64,000 bases of DNA. Source: Dicyema japonicum. Lineage: Eukaryota > Dicyemida > Rhombozoa > Dicyemidae. The notes beneath the pieces were generated by a model that ran no database searches, was not told the origin of the DNA, and saw only the letters and a program-made list of their open reading frames with translations. The stretch is from positions 118,685-182,684 of the forward strand of contig RDEW01000051.1 in assembly GCA_011109175.1 (NCBI GenBank), in the 5' to 3' direction. Below are positions 41,437-52,800 of this stretch, in pieces (position 1 is the first letter of the stretch; each line of letters starts with the position of its first letter). Both the position numbers and the translations under genes were made by a program.

Positions 41437-41737
41437 ATGAGATGGTGGAGCGTCTCTAATGTCCACATCACTGTATGAATGCGAATGTCCTCGTCTTCAT
41501 TACGAAACGACAAACTCTGAAAAATCATAAACTTAACTTATCAACTAAAAGCGTCGGATACACTAAGTCATGTTCAAATCGCATCCGGCCCAACTTATGA
41601 AAGAACTTAGCAGGATTATCCGTCAAACTCTCACTTATGGACAGTGTGAACCCCAATTCATGATCGTCTAATTGGAATTTTATTCCCCAAAAGACCGCAT
41701 TTTCCCAAAAATCACGTATTTCACAAGAAAAATACAA
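41437..41737 (-). CDS. Unidentified small gene beside Rac
   Basis: Minus strand: LDDHELGFTLSISESLTDNP, KFFHKLGRMRFEHDLVYPTL, then a 29-nt GT-AG intron and SLSFRNEDEDIRIHTVMWTL, ending LHHLIY at a TAA. The intron length and the preserved frame support a real gene. Its start is not clear: an ATG lies just upstream (near 41744) in another frame, so one more short intron may be present. It lies about 120 bases downstream of the Rac/Cdc42 gene on the same strand. No domain recognised. Confidence 0.45.
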
Positions 41738-41860
41738 AACATAAAATTATATTAATTATACACACATGACCCACATTTAAAGATTTACCCCCAAGAGATT
41801 CTAATATCCCCCCCAAGAACAAAATTCAGCAAAAACTCAAATTGTTAATAATCGAATTAT

Positions 41861-42745
41861 TTAAAAAATACAAGTCCACTTAAATAATAGCGCATCCAGA
41901 TTTCCTTTACCAGTCTGCTTAAATTTTCTATTCAAGCTGGCCTTGATAGCTTCGTCGAAAACCCGTTTTACGTTTTCCATTTTAATGGATGAGCATTCAA
42001 CGTAGGCGGCAGCCTCTTTGAGTAATGTAACAAATCTAACTGTGTTTGGTGGCTTCATCCAATCCCACCTGATAGGATACGTAGGTTTGCCCAGACTGTG
42101 CTAACTTTCTTACAGTTTCATCGTCGTCTCTCAGATCTGTTTTGGTCCCAACAAGGATGAAGGGTTTACCAGAACAATGTTCAGTGATTTCAGGAAGCCA
42201 TTTTGCCGTGACATTATTCAAAGACTGAGGCTGCACGACAGAATAACACACAATAAACACATCCTGAAGTTAGTTTAGGCAAAAATACAGTTTGGGGGTA
42301 AGAAAGAGGTCGAAGTCTGTCATAATCCTCCTGTCCTGCAGTATCCCAGAGACCAAGTTCCACGTGTGTCTTAACATTTTTTGTTGTTGTCATTATTCTC
42401 ATTGTATAATTGTCAAATCTAGGGCTAAAAATCTTTGTTGTACACAGTGGGGACGTACTCTGACGGAAAGGTGTTAGTTGTATAACTCACAAGTAGACAG
42501 GTCTTCCCGACAGCTCTAAAAGTTATTTTTAATATTCATGAGCACAAAAAGTAAGCAAAAACGGGCTACGAATTTTATTTAGTCAAGTTATCTACCGATA
42601 AAGAAATTCCGCAGATAAAAGCTTATCTTAAAGGCTTTGCACTGTAATTGAAACTTAAATGCACTGATATCGTAGCCTGTCGGATGAAATATACGCGAAT
42701 AATGTCTAACCCATCTCCAACAATCACACACTTAATATGCTCCAT
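41861..42745 (-). CDS. Rac/Cdc42-type Rho GTPase
   Basis: Start ATG 42745 ([12 protein letters not shown]), stop 41861. Introns are 195 nt (42516-42710), then 25, 25 and 28 nt. G1 is GDGAVGKT (split by intron 1), switch I is YVPTVFDNY, G3 is [21 protein letters not shown]4 is [12 protein letters not shown] and G5 is VECSS. All key residues are present. These GTPases drive actin assembly at membranes. The effector loop and [15 protein letters not shown] are Rac/Cdc42-like rather than RhoA; I cannot choose between Rac and Cdc42. The 3' end reads [16 protein letters not shown]-stop: the cysteine is third from the end, so a normal CaaX lipidation box is lacking as read. A missed intron or a lost base could hide it. 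Confidence 0.9.
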
Positions 42746-43740
42746 TGCAAGATTAAATTTAAGTAAGTTTAAATATTTATTTAATTATGGTTAGCCACTC
42801 TAAAATAATAAGCAATTAGAGAAACGAATATCTAATAAATTAAATCATTTTTGAATTTAAATATAAAAGAATTTAAAAATTATTACATTAGTGGATTTAA
42901 AAATAAAAATATCAGCTTTTTAAATTTGACATGTATTAATTTTGCACCGAATTTAAAATTCCTAGAAATTAATGAATTATTTACTAAAATGAAAATCCAA
43001 CAAAAACATTTTTAATTGTTATTTAAAAATCATTAATTTAATCCGAAATTTATAATATTCTTTTAATCTCATTATATTTCAAAATTTAAGCGCCAATTAA
43101 AATCAATTTATGTAGTAACCAACTTTTACTTATCTATGACTAGCTGTTTCCCTATAAGTTTCATTCGGAAACGTGAAACCCCAAAATGTACCCCCCTAAT
43201 TCAGCGTTAGAGATCTTAGAAGCTCCAATATGTGCTGTAGGACATATTCTACTCAACTTGAATTACATAGCAAACCAGGAGATCGAAGAGAGTCAAAATT
43301 GATGAAGAAACCTAAGTACAGAATTAAGAAAATCGGATTAATAGTTTTCCCTAAGCAAACTTGCATGAAAACATATTTCAAGTCCACCTGGGAAGTTGCG
43401 TGAGCACAAACTATTAAGTAAGCGACCTGAAGGACCACTCGTATGTATTTCCTCATAGTTGGTTCGAGAGAAAATATCCATAATCCTCTAATTAACTTGG
43501 CAATATCTCTTCCTTATATAGATGTCGATATTTATCTCCAACTTTAACATAAAGCTTCCAGGATTTTTCCATACTGGAGAACAGGATTCCAATAAAGTGT
43601 GCATCTTCTATATCTGGTGTTGCTCATTGTTCTTGATCTTCAATAACTGTCGTTTAGACACCCATTAGTGATAACATAATCCTCAAAGGATCCAGGCCAG
43701 AATGATACTGCCCAATTCGATGTATTACCATTCTCACCAT
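42746..43740. other. AT-rich region, no supported gene
   Basis: 42750-43110 is extremely AT-rich, probably the Rac promoter and spacer. A hydrophobic minus-strand frame at 43253-43456 is not recognised. Confidence 0.3.
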
Positions 43741-44444
43741 CAAGGCTGTGGAGTGGGAGTCAGTGATAAAGAGGTCGACTCCGACTCCTTCTTGATCGCA
43801 AATTTTGTTTATTACTATAAGAAAAAAATTCAAATATTAATTGTATTAGTAGCAAAATTAAATGTAATTATAAAATATTTAAAAATGGTACAGTATAACC
43901 TCAATTTGGGGCATCCAAAAAATTGCCCCAAAAACAGAGGTTTCCCCAAAATGGAGGTCCGATATTTTCTTCATTTTTATAACGACTTTAATTGTTTTAA
44001 CATTTTCCATTAATTTTATTAATAACTAACGTATTTTTTTAAACAGAAAAAATAATTTTTATTCTATTACACAAAAATAATCTGTTATTTTGTTTCCTGT
44101 TGCAGATTTCTTCACATGTATGCTTAATATTTTTCTGAAATTGTGATAGTCTTGTGTCGCACCGGGAAACAAACAGTGAATATTCTCCTCAAGGTTATTC
44201 ATTGCTGTTATTGTGTCCAAGTGTGAACAGTTGCATTCAGTTTGGTCATATAATTACTCATCATCACTTTCTTCTTCATTTTCAGTAACCACATCTGCAA
44301 TTATGGTGTCCAATTTTTTTCTCATTATTTATTGAATTAGGAATCAGTTGCCGACAGTTATTAGTTGTTGTTTCAGGATTTAAATTTTGCCATGTTTTCC
44401 CAACAATTATTATGACATGACCAAGATTTTTTTAAATTAAGCAT

Positions 44445-44610
44445 GGCCGAATCATCGGGAGCCGTTGGTCCAATGACGGCTGAGTTCTTGCGAGAACTCG
44501 GAGGAATGCTTGCCAAAAACAAAAGGGAAGGGTTATGGCTTAGACAAAAGATTGGATTGGCCATACTCCGAGGTAACTCGTTTGCAATCCACGCAGCAGG
44601 ATTCCTCAAC
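44445..44610 (+). pseudogene. Mobile-element C-terminal fragment (VESSGAVGP copy 2)
   Basis: ESSGAVGPMTAEFLRELGGM, LWLRQKIGLAILRGNSFAIH then CAGGATTCCTCAACTGAC. Same end as the 47862 copy (CTTCCTCAACTGACATTTG), so this marks the element's 3' UTR. Confidence 0.65.
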
Positions 44611-45090
44611 TGACATTTGTTTAATAGTTAAAAAAATAAATTAATATTAGTAAAAAAAATTAAGCATTTGTAACTAACGTTTTCAAAAAAAATCCATTAA
44701 AGCGTTGAGATAATTAGACTTAAGGATTTAGCACCCATGTCTAACGGGTGAATTAATGAGGTTTCATTTTTTTGGAGAAAAAACAATTCAATGCGTGAAA
44801 GATGGATATTCCTGTGACAACCTGCGCTATCAAACAACAAAACAGTTTTTCACTTTTGTTTAATCATTTGTAATGGTGAGCCAAGTAATAAATATTTCTG
44901 ATGTCTTCCAAGAATTTTTGGATGATGAGTAGAAAACTCCACGTTCTTCAGGGTTAAAGTTTTTCATACAATTTGGAGATTTAAATTTCCCCACTAATAA
45001 TGGATTCAATTTTTCTCCACAAGCACTGATTGAGAAAAGAATCGTGACCTTTTCCTTGCTTCTTTTAAGCCCGAATAGTCTTCACTCGAG

Positions 45091-45514
45091 TTACAAATGA
45101 TTTTTACTTGTCTTCAATGACAGCTGATGTCTTTTCTTAAATTTTTCCAACCAGCCATTGGGCCTTTTGAACGGCGAACAATTCAACATCCTTGCTACTT
45201 TAGAGGCAATATTTTTTAAAAGAGGACCAGACATAGAAAAATTCCTCCCTTGTTTTTGTAAACAATTATATCCAATTTTTGAGATAAAGTATTGGGAGAG
45301 CATTGAATATTTCTAGGAAAATCTGTTTGAACAGCCCAAGTATTAAAAAATGAGATAATTTTTTATACGTGATACAGCGCCTAAAAACTTAAATTACTAA
45401 ACAACCTTTACTAATTTTGTATTTATTTACAATATCTCGTTCAGTAAGATGTTCATTTTCACTTATTTCCTTACCAATTTTAATCCTTAACTCAAGACTA
45501 AGCTTACGAGCCAT
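45091..45514 (-). pseudogene. Pogo transposase DNA-binding region
   Basis: Minus strand: MARKLSLELRIKIGKEISEN and TERDIVNKYKISKGCLV form the first helix-turn-helix (psq/CENP-B N-terminal type); after a frame change, GRNFSMSGPLLKNIASKVAR then GWLEKFKKRHQLSLK is the CENP-B second domain (family P-I-S-G-P-L-L, G-W-L-x-R-F-K-x-R-H). No DDE catalytic part follows. Confidence 0.75.
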
Positions 45515-46434
45515 AACCACAAGAAAGCAAAAATTACACGAAACTTCAAAATAAAATTTTATATAATTAATTTTAATATTAATAGCAAATATTTATATAA
45601 ATTAAAAATTCAGTGTCCCACTTAGAGGTTCCGATAATTTCCAAATTTGGAAATTACCGCATAAAAATTATGCCATTTTCAAACTACCCCAAAAACAGAG
45701 GTTTCCCCAATCTCAAATAAGGTTAAGTCGGCTGTTTATGAATAATTCACATTAACTCCTGATGGCCTATATTATGTTTGCCAATGTTTAAAACAAAATA
45801 AAAACATAGAGGATGTGGGACAAAAATAAGTTCATTTTGTGGAAATGATAAAAATGCGCCTACGAGGGCTTCAAATCTCAAGAAGCAGAGATTCCATCCA
45901 AATATTCTAAATACAGTATACCCTAATTAATCCGAACTAAAAAAATTCGGATGCCTTTCGGATTGTGAAGGTTTTCGGATTGTGATGGAAACAAATATAT
46001 TAATTTCATTGTAGTTAATATTTATGTTTTCACATATTCCTCGTCGACATTATAATCTTCACATAGAATGACCATTTCCTTCTCGTCAGCACTTCTGTTG
46101 GAGTTATCTTTTATTCATTAGCAAGTTCAGTTCTTTCGATACTCGTTCAAAAAAGTAAAAAGAACTTTTTTCTGTAACATCACTATGATGACTGATATAA
46201 ACATTAAACTGTTGTCATTCAAACCCTACATAGCACAGTAATTTTCAAAGTCAAAATCTTTTAAAAATCTTGGTATTTTATTATGGCCAATAAAAAAATT
46301 AATTTTTATTTTTCCAGTTGCATTAGCTCAAAGAGCTATAGTAATCCTCACTTTTGATTGTTTTATGCCATTTCATCTTTAGATGTAGTTGTTCTAGAAG
46401 GGTAAGATTGAAAAAAGTCTACTTTGGATTATTA

Positions 46435-47280
46435 ACTTCCTAAGTGGACGAAGGGGACGTGTTTGCCTCGGAGGTCTGAAATCAATCTCACGGCTCCTCC
46501 CAAACGGAGTCCCTCAAGGATCGCCTTTATCCCCTGCTCTGTTTAATCTTTTTCTGGCTGATATCCCGAGTCTTGAATCTGATAATGATGTTCTACTATC
46601 CTATGCGGATGATATTGTGTTGGCTTCGCGAGATCAGGACATCCAGAGGGCCACAGAAAGAATACAAATTAATCTTGACAGGCTTAATGCCTGGATTATG
46701 GAAAACCGGCTCGTGGTGAATGCAGAGAAGTCGTCTACGTCACTATTTACCTCGGACAAAAGATTGGGAAGGAAGACAGTCACCTTGAAGTTAAACAAAG
46801 TCGGCATCCCTTTCCACAGATGTCAAAGGATCTTGGGTGTGACAATTGATATGCATCTCTGTTTAACACCTCACGTAGAAAACATCGTATTGAAATGCGA
46901 GAGAAACTGAACATATTGAGAAGTTTATCGGGAATATGGAAGAGTGGTATTTACCCGGTCTTGATGACCGTGTAAAAACAGCATCTCGAGACATGTTTCT
47001 CATATGCATGCGCCTCGTGGAGTCCGTACATATCTTGACAAATATGAGGAAAATTGAGGAGATGCAAAGGAGGGCTTACAGAGTAACGGAGCGTTGGATT
47101 TGTGAAGATCACAAAACCGGACCACGCCTCTGTGGGCTCTTATGAGACTAGACTCCAGATCACGGGAAATTGGCCCTGAAAATTCAGTCAGCCGTTCTGT
47201 ACCTTCATGCGCGGACACGAAGGAAGAACGACGGGCAAAGATGAGGTCTTTGTTAAAATGCATCGGATCACAGGATAATT
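46435..47280 (+). pseudogene. LINE F: reverse transcriptase copy (plus)
   Basis: GRRGRVCLGGLKSISRLLPN, GVPQGSPLSPALFNLFLADI, DVLLSYADDIVLASRDQDIQ, SSTSLFTSDKRLGRKTV and CQRILGVTIDMHL. The palm and YADD are intact in one frame from 46435 to 46910. It is 5'-truncated inside the palm; the C-terminus is broken. Confidence 0.85.
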
Positions 47281-47364
47281 AGTTTTGTTTTACCGTGATC
47301 TTGAGCTTCCTCAACTGACATTTGTTTAATTGTTAAAAAAGTTTTTTTAAAAAAAAAAAAAAAG

Positions 47365-47862
47365 TGCAGAAGAAGCGCCGGAAGGGGACCACGTCATGCT
47401 GCTCTGAATGATGTGATCGTCAGAGCTCTGAAGGCTTCAGGCTTCCCAGCACAGCTTGAACCAGTGGGTCTTGATCGAGGAGATGGAAGAGACCTGACGG
47501 GATGACCCTTTTCCCCTTCACGTCTGGAAGATCTTTGGTCTGGGACGCAACTTGCATAGACACGTTCTCAAACACGAACATTTTTAAATCTGTTCAGACA
47601 CCTGGAGCAGCTTCGACTGCGGAAAACCTAAAAATCAAGAAATATTCTTGCCTCGGGGATTCGCTACCGATTATCCTGTTGCGACCGAATCATCGGGAGC
47701 CGTTGGTCCAATGACGGCTGAATTCTTGCAAGAACTCGGAGGATTGCTTGCCAGAAAGAAAAGGATCAACGAGAAGGTTATGGCTAAGACAAAAGATTGG
47801 AATAGCCATACTCCGAGGGAACTCGTTCGCAATCCACGCAGCAGGCTTCCTCAACTGACATT
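47365..47862 (+). pseudogene. Mobile-element C-terminal fragment, longest copy
   Basis: [36 protein letters not shown], a stop, [38 protein letters not shown], then after a frame change ESSGAVGPMTAEFLQEL and AILRGNSFAIH-like sequence. This links the three domain pieces found apart elsewhere and gives their order: HALND, RPDG-like, WD-T-C-D, K-x-KKY, ESSGA-GP, RGN. Confidence 0.65.
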
Positions 47863-48279
47863 TGTTTAATTGTTAAAAAAATTTTTTAATTAAAAAAAGA
47901 AAAAAAATAAATAAATAAAATAAAAAATAAAAAAAAATTAATCCGAAATTTTTAATAAATGTCTTTCGGATTGCGGATTATGAAGTTTCGGTTTATTGAA
48001 GCCTGTTTGTAAGGAAACTTTTTAAAATTTTGTTAACTAATCAAAAAAATTCGGATTATTGGAGTTCGGATTAATGAGGGTTTACTGTATTGTTGATAAA
48101 AAGGATTCGAACAATGACATTCAATAGTATTAGCTTTCCTTTGATGTGGCCCTTAGAAAAAACTACATATCCAAGTCAGTCAGTATTAAATAAGTTTTTT
48201 TTCAATCTGATAAAATTACTATATCCATGGATGCTCAAAAATTTATGTGAATTGTGTATCTCACTTTTTTTTCGCAACC

Positions 48280-49290
48280 AGGATTTCTTGGACTTAATGG
48301 AGAAGTAGCCAAAAAGTTAGGCATTTCACTAGAGAGACAAAGTATACGCAATCTCGTTATTGACGAAGCCATAGAGAGAAAAAACTGAAGACTCTCCTCG
48401 TTGGAAAGTGTTTTTTTATATCAAAATGGATTCTACTACACGACACCGAGTAAATTATTTCGCAATTAATGAACGATTCTATTCTCCGAATGGCAAGTTG
48501 TTACGAGGACATTAGCATTAAAAGACACTGCAGCATTAAAAGACACTGCAGCTCACTATTCAGTAGTCATCTGAAAAAACGGTTGAAGAGGTTCTTGAAG
48601 ATTATGAAATTAAAAAGAAACAGATTTGGCATAGTTACCGACAATGCTGCGAACATGATAAAATTAAATGCCAAAATAAATGATACAACTCTGAGAGATG
48701 TTGAAGAAAATCTGATGATATATTAGATAACATCACTGAAGATGCTCAATGTTATGCCAAATACAGCTCATGCAATGTGCAATACACATACAACAATTGG
48801 CTATAAGAGATGGCCTAAAAGATCCTTATATTGCAGGAATAATCAATATATACGACAAATATCTGTATTAGCACGTACATCCAAGATTGATAATATTCTA
48901 CAACGAAGAGCGGGAAAGGTGCTATACTTGATCAGGCAACACGCTGGGGAAGCACATACCCGATGATTCGTCGATTAAAAGAATAAAGTCTTTTATTGAG
49001 GATATCACTAACTGAAAAGCAATGGGAAGAACTTAAGAATCGGAATATGTTTTATATCCTTTTTTCTAAACTACAAAACGGTTACAGAAGATTTAACAGG
49101 TGGATCATTTCTATGGGAATGGAAAAATTTAATATAATTCCAAAAAAGGAGGATTGATTTCAAAAGTAATTAAAATTTTTATGAAAAAAGAGAAGCTCAA
49201 TTGATGAACAATTCTGGGCTAAAATTTATCAAATCAGACCTTCGAGCTTCTATGAAGGAAGATTTGGTCGAAGCTATATTATTTCTAAAA
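48280..49290 (+). pseudogene. hAT transposase remains (plus)
   Basis: FLGLNGEVAKKLGISLERQS and IRNLVIDEAIERK, LKRNRFGIVTDNAANMIKL (family I-G-I-V-T-D-N-A-A-N-M), and LTEKQWEELKNR (family LT-E-W). Frame changes lie between. Orientation agrees with the 43741-49444 element. Confidence 0.7.
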
Positions 49291-49444
49291 AAATAATAGT
49301 TAAATTTTATTTTCTAAATGTTTTTTTCTTTTTTCTGTTATTTTTACAACGTCTGAATTTTTTTATATAATACCGGAGTCGGAAGTCGAAGAAATAATAT
49401 TTGAGGAGTCGGTCGTACTATATTTTACCGACTCCACAGCCCTG

Positions 49445-49880
49445 ATCACAATCATGTCGATTAGCAACAATAAGAATCATGATTGTAATCTTACAGTTGT
49501 AGTCTTCAAGGCACGAAACTATCAACCAACCTAAGAATCGAACGCAAAACAATGGATTTTTACGGCACGTCAAAAAAAGAGGGAAAGATGAGCAATACGT
49601 CACAGACATTCCTAAAGTAGCCACAAATCAAGTACTTATCAGTTCCTCATCTAACCATATAAAAAATTTTTACGCGATGGACTTCTTGAAAGACCTCCTC
49701 TCCAATACTTTTGGAATCCCTAATCCGCAAAAACTAAGAAACGTACACATTCAACTGAAAACACCAGGTTATATGCTCGATGTGTGCTTGTATGTTCTCC
49801 AGGGAAGAGCATTTGGCCTGTGACCAGATAATCGAAAAACAGAGCGTTAAAAATAAAACAAATTTATTAAGGAAAAATGA
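49445..49880. other. Intergenic, no feature
   Basis: A short plus-strand frame only. Convergent end of listerin begins at 49881. Confidence 0.3.
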
Positions 49881-52800
49881 TCATCTCATAGGTTGCCTAC
49901 ACATCGGACAATTAACAGAATTGTTGGCAGTAAACCACTTTGTCTACAAAATAACCAAAATACAAACAACACACGTCGTATGAAACTTATTCCGACAAAC
50001 CTGACATTTAAACGAAGGAAATTTCCCGCTAACTGGATCATTCGTTTGGTAACAGATCGAGCATTCCGTCACATTAGTGAAGATCCCCTCTACCGTAGTG
50101 TGCACTCGCTCCACCAAATCAGACATCGAAGGCATCTAAAGGTATAAAATCTCCCAACCTCATCTAAATTCTCCAAGGTCTTCACTCCCAAACACAACCT
50201 CGTCAACTTTGTCCCCGAAGATAGCGAAGAAGTCGTCCTTTCCCGCAAAACCACCCCTTCGAATGGAAACAGGTCGGGAAACTTCACTTCAAGACATATC
50301 AATTGATCCACAAACTCCAAGCTCACAACAGCTGTCCACACGAGAGGCTGAAGAACCACCTTAAAGTAACAAAAGTCGAGGACCGAAACACCGGGAATGG
50401 AAAAGTCCGCATTCCTAAAGTCCTCGAACACTTTTTTGCGAACCTGATGGCAAATCGAGGTAGAAAATAGTCTGAAATACAAAATTACAAATACTCCGAA
50501 ATTTCCCGCCTCTGAGCGCTTAAATCCTTAAACCAGCTTCGGCAGACTCCATAGAACCCCTTCAAGACGGCCTCGGCCACATTCATCATCAGTTTCGACA
50601 AAACCAGGGCCCCCTTTTCGCTGAATCCAGCAAAACATAGATGTGAAAACTCAGCCACCTCGAAATAATCAGATTTAATCAAATCCGCCAAGATCATCAG
50701 CAAATAATGGACCAGACTATTTTCCACCACCAGATCCCTCACACTTCCAGTCAGATTCTACAAATTAATCAACCAAAACCCCGCCAAGTGACATGAAAAG
50801 ATCCCAACACAGAAAATATGCCACAAAATAGCAGTGAAGACCAGACTCCAAGTTTTCATAAATATTCTCAAAGGAACCGTCAAAATCGTATAAAATTTCC
50901 AAAATTTCCGCGGAGAACACTTCAAGGAGGCAGAAAATCTTCTCTAAGAACAGGCGGCTAAAATGTAACAACAAATTACATAAAGTCCGGACCCTTGGGG
51001 GACAATTGACCAGCAAGCCTTAGCAAGTGAGTACAAAAACTACTTTATGGCAACTCTACAGACTGTAGTGCTTATGAAAGGATGAACCCCGCCAGTAATC
51101 ACTGGAGGGAGAAATCCAGCATATTTGAAGGAATCTCTGAGATGTTTCCAGCTTCGTAGGAACTGAGAATCCCTCCAAGGGCCGAAAATGCTGATGAGAC
51201 TCCAAAGTGACAAAAAACCGAGAATTCCAAGTCTTCCCGACAATCGAGGGACCAGCAACGAGAACGAATAAAGTCTAGCGTCACATAACAAAGAACCAAG
51301 CAGATTCGTAAAGACACTTGGCATTTTCCCGTAAAAACGTGGCTTGAAGAAACTATTCCACTCCTCCACGTGGCTTCCAGTCGAATTTTCCTGGTAAAAT
51401 TTAATCAGCTCTTCCACAAACTCACAAGCCTTGAAGGATAAGACAATCTCCTCTTCAGTAAACTCGGCACCAGAACGTCCCACAAGAAACTAGATGTAAT
51501 TTCAAATTTAACCGCCAAAACCGAGTCGACGTGGCACAACATAAAGTCATATAACTCTGTGCTGCCAATCACCGAATTAATCCTGTTGAGAAAACTGTAA
51601 AACCGAGGGAAATTAGGGCAATGTTCACCAAAATACAGTCACTTCCATATTTTGTCCTACAAATAACCACTAAGCATACATTTTGTCCTCCATAAACAAA
51701 GATGGCTGCTGTTTGGACAAAGAGACCAGTTTTTGAAGAAATTGGACAAATTCGACTCTCCGGGTACCTCTTCAGCGTATAATTTGGCAAAAGTAGCAAC
51801 TCGAGGATCCTATTAGGATTGCCCCAGATAAGTCTGAGTTAGTCAGTGGTGGTCAAAATAAGCGAGAATTTCCGACCGAAGTCTTTCCATCCTAGAATCC
51901 TTCAGAATCCTCCCCAAAAAAGGAACATTTTGAACACACAAAACTAAAATAAATACAAAAACAACTCAGAGTCCACCAAACAAGCCAAATCGCTAAAGAA
52001 CAATGAAATACCGGGAAAAGCAAGCCAATTATAAAGCGAAGTCACAAAAACGGGTGATCCAACGCTCTAAACTGATTGAACAACCAACCTTTCAGCCACC
52101 TCAGAAAAGAGAGGAGTGAGGGACTCACAAACTTTCTCAATCTGCACAATAACCGAGCTAAAGTCATAATTTGGGACAGAAGCGATGATATCTTTCGCCA
52201 CAAAGGAATGCAGGACCACCTCTGCTTTGAATTCCTCTGAGAATTCGGCGGGATTTATGAAATTAAGGTAAAGTTGAAGACAAAGGGAGTACAACGGAAG
52301 TAACTCATCCAGAATGCGGTGGGAGTACACGAATCTTCCGGAATAGAAGACAACAAAATCGTTGAAATAACCATTCTACATACAAAGAGAAAGTAAACCT
52401 TAGCCATGTCTTCTTGGATGAGTGAGTATAGGAAGGAAAGATGTCGTAGTGAAACAGAGGAAAGGTAGTCCACCAGAGACTTGCTTGGATGGTCCCGAAG
52501 ATCTTCACATCCCCGAAAAACCTCCACCACCTTTAGGAAACTACAAAATCAGAGAAAATCAGACGTTTTTAGATGAGGGGAAATCGACTTTTCATCCAAA
52601 ACAGTATAATCTGACACATTTCTGCGTATAAACTCCTCCCATCTCCCTTCTGTCCTCAAAAGTTTCCGAATCCCCTCAGCTAAGAGATCAGCTGTTGCGG
52701 ATTTGTCGTCCATATCAGCCAGAATTGTGAATAGCTGGTCGACAAACTGCTCAGAAAACTCCAATAAATCCTAAAATAGTCGAAACCAGATACCGGGTTC

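Larger units (their letters stand above)
43891..45730 (-). mobile_element. Pogo/Tigger-like element 1
   Basis: Left end TA-CAGTATAACCTCAATTTGG; right end, inward, GACTTAACCTTATTTGAGAT then TGGGG. The remains of a pogo transposase N-terminus run inward from the right end. A mobile-element fragment (44445-44610) is inserted within. The right terminus is too diverged to fix to the base. Confidence 0.65.
45914..48087. mobile_element. Pogo/Tigger-like element 2 with TA duplication
   Basis: Left end CAGTATACCCTAATTAATCC GAACT at 45914 preceded by TA; right end, inward, CAGTAAACCCTCATTAATCC GAACT ending at 48087 and followed by TA. Both ends carry further TTCGGATT-type subterminal repeats. Between them lie LINE F (46435-47280) and a mobile-element fragment (47365-47862), so it was a landing site for later insertions. 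Confidence 0.8.
43741..49444 (+). mobile_element. hAT element (composite, with nested insertions)
   Basis: Left end CAAGGCTGTGGAGTGGGAG then GTCGACTCCGACTCC; right end, read inward, CAGGGCTGTGGAGTCGG then CGACTTCCGACTCCGG. CAGGG-TGTGGAGTCGG is a known hAT terminus. Flanks CTCACCAT (43733-43740) and ATCACAAT (49445-49452) agree at six of eight bases, as for an old 8-bp hAT duplication. hAT transposase remains lie at 48280-49290 on the same strand. The left half is filled by two pogo-like elements and LINE pieces. Confidence 0.7.

Noticed and set aside
42080-42112. A 33-nt intron between TYVSYQ and the VECSS exon in Rac
   Set aside because: Only the 28-nt intron starting after the TY codons keeps frame and gives the normal Rho spacing.
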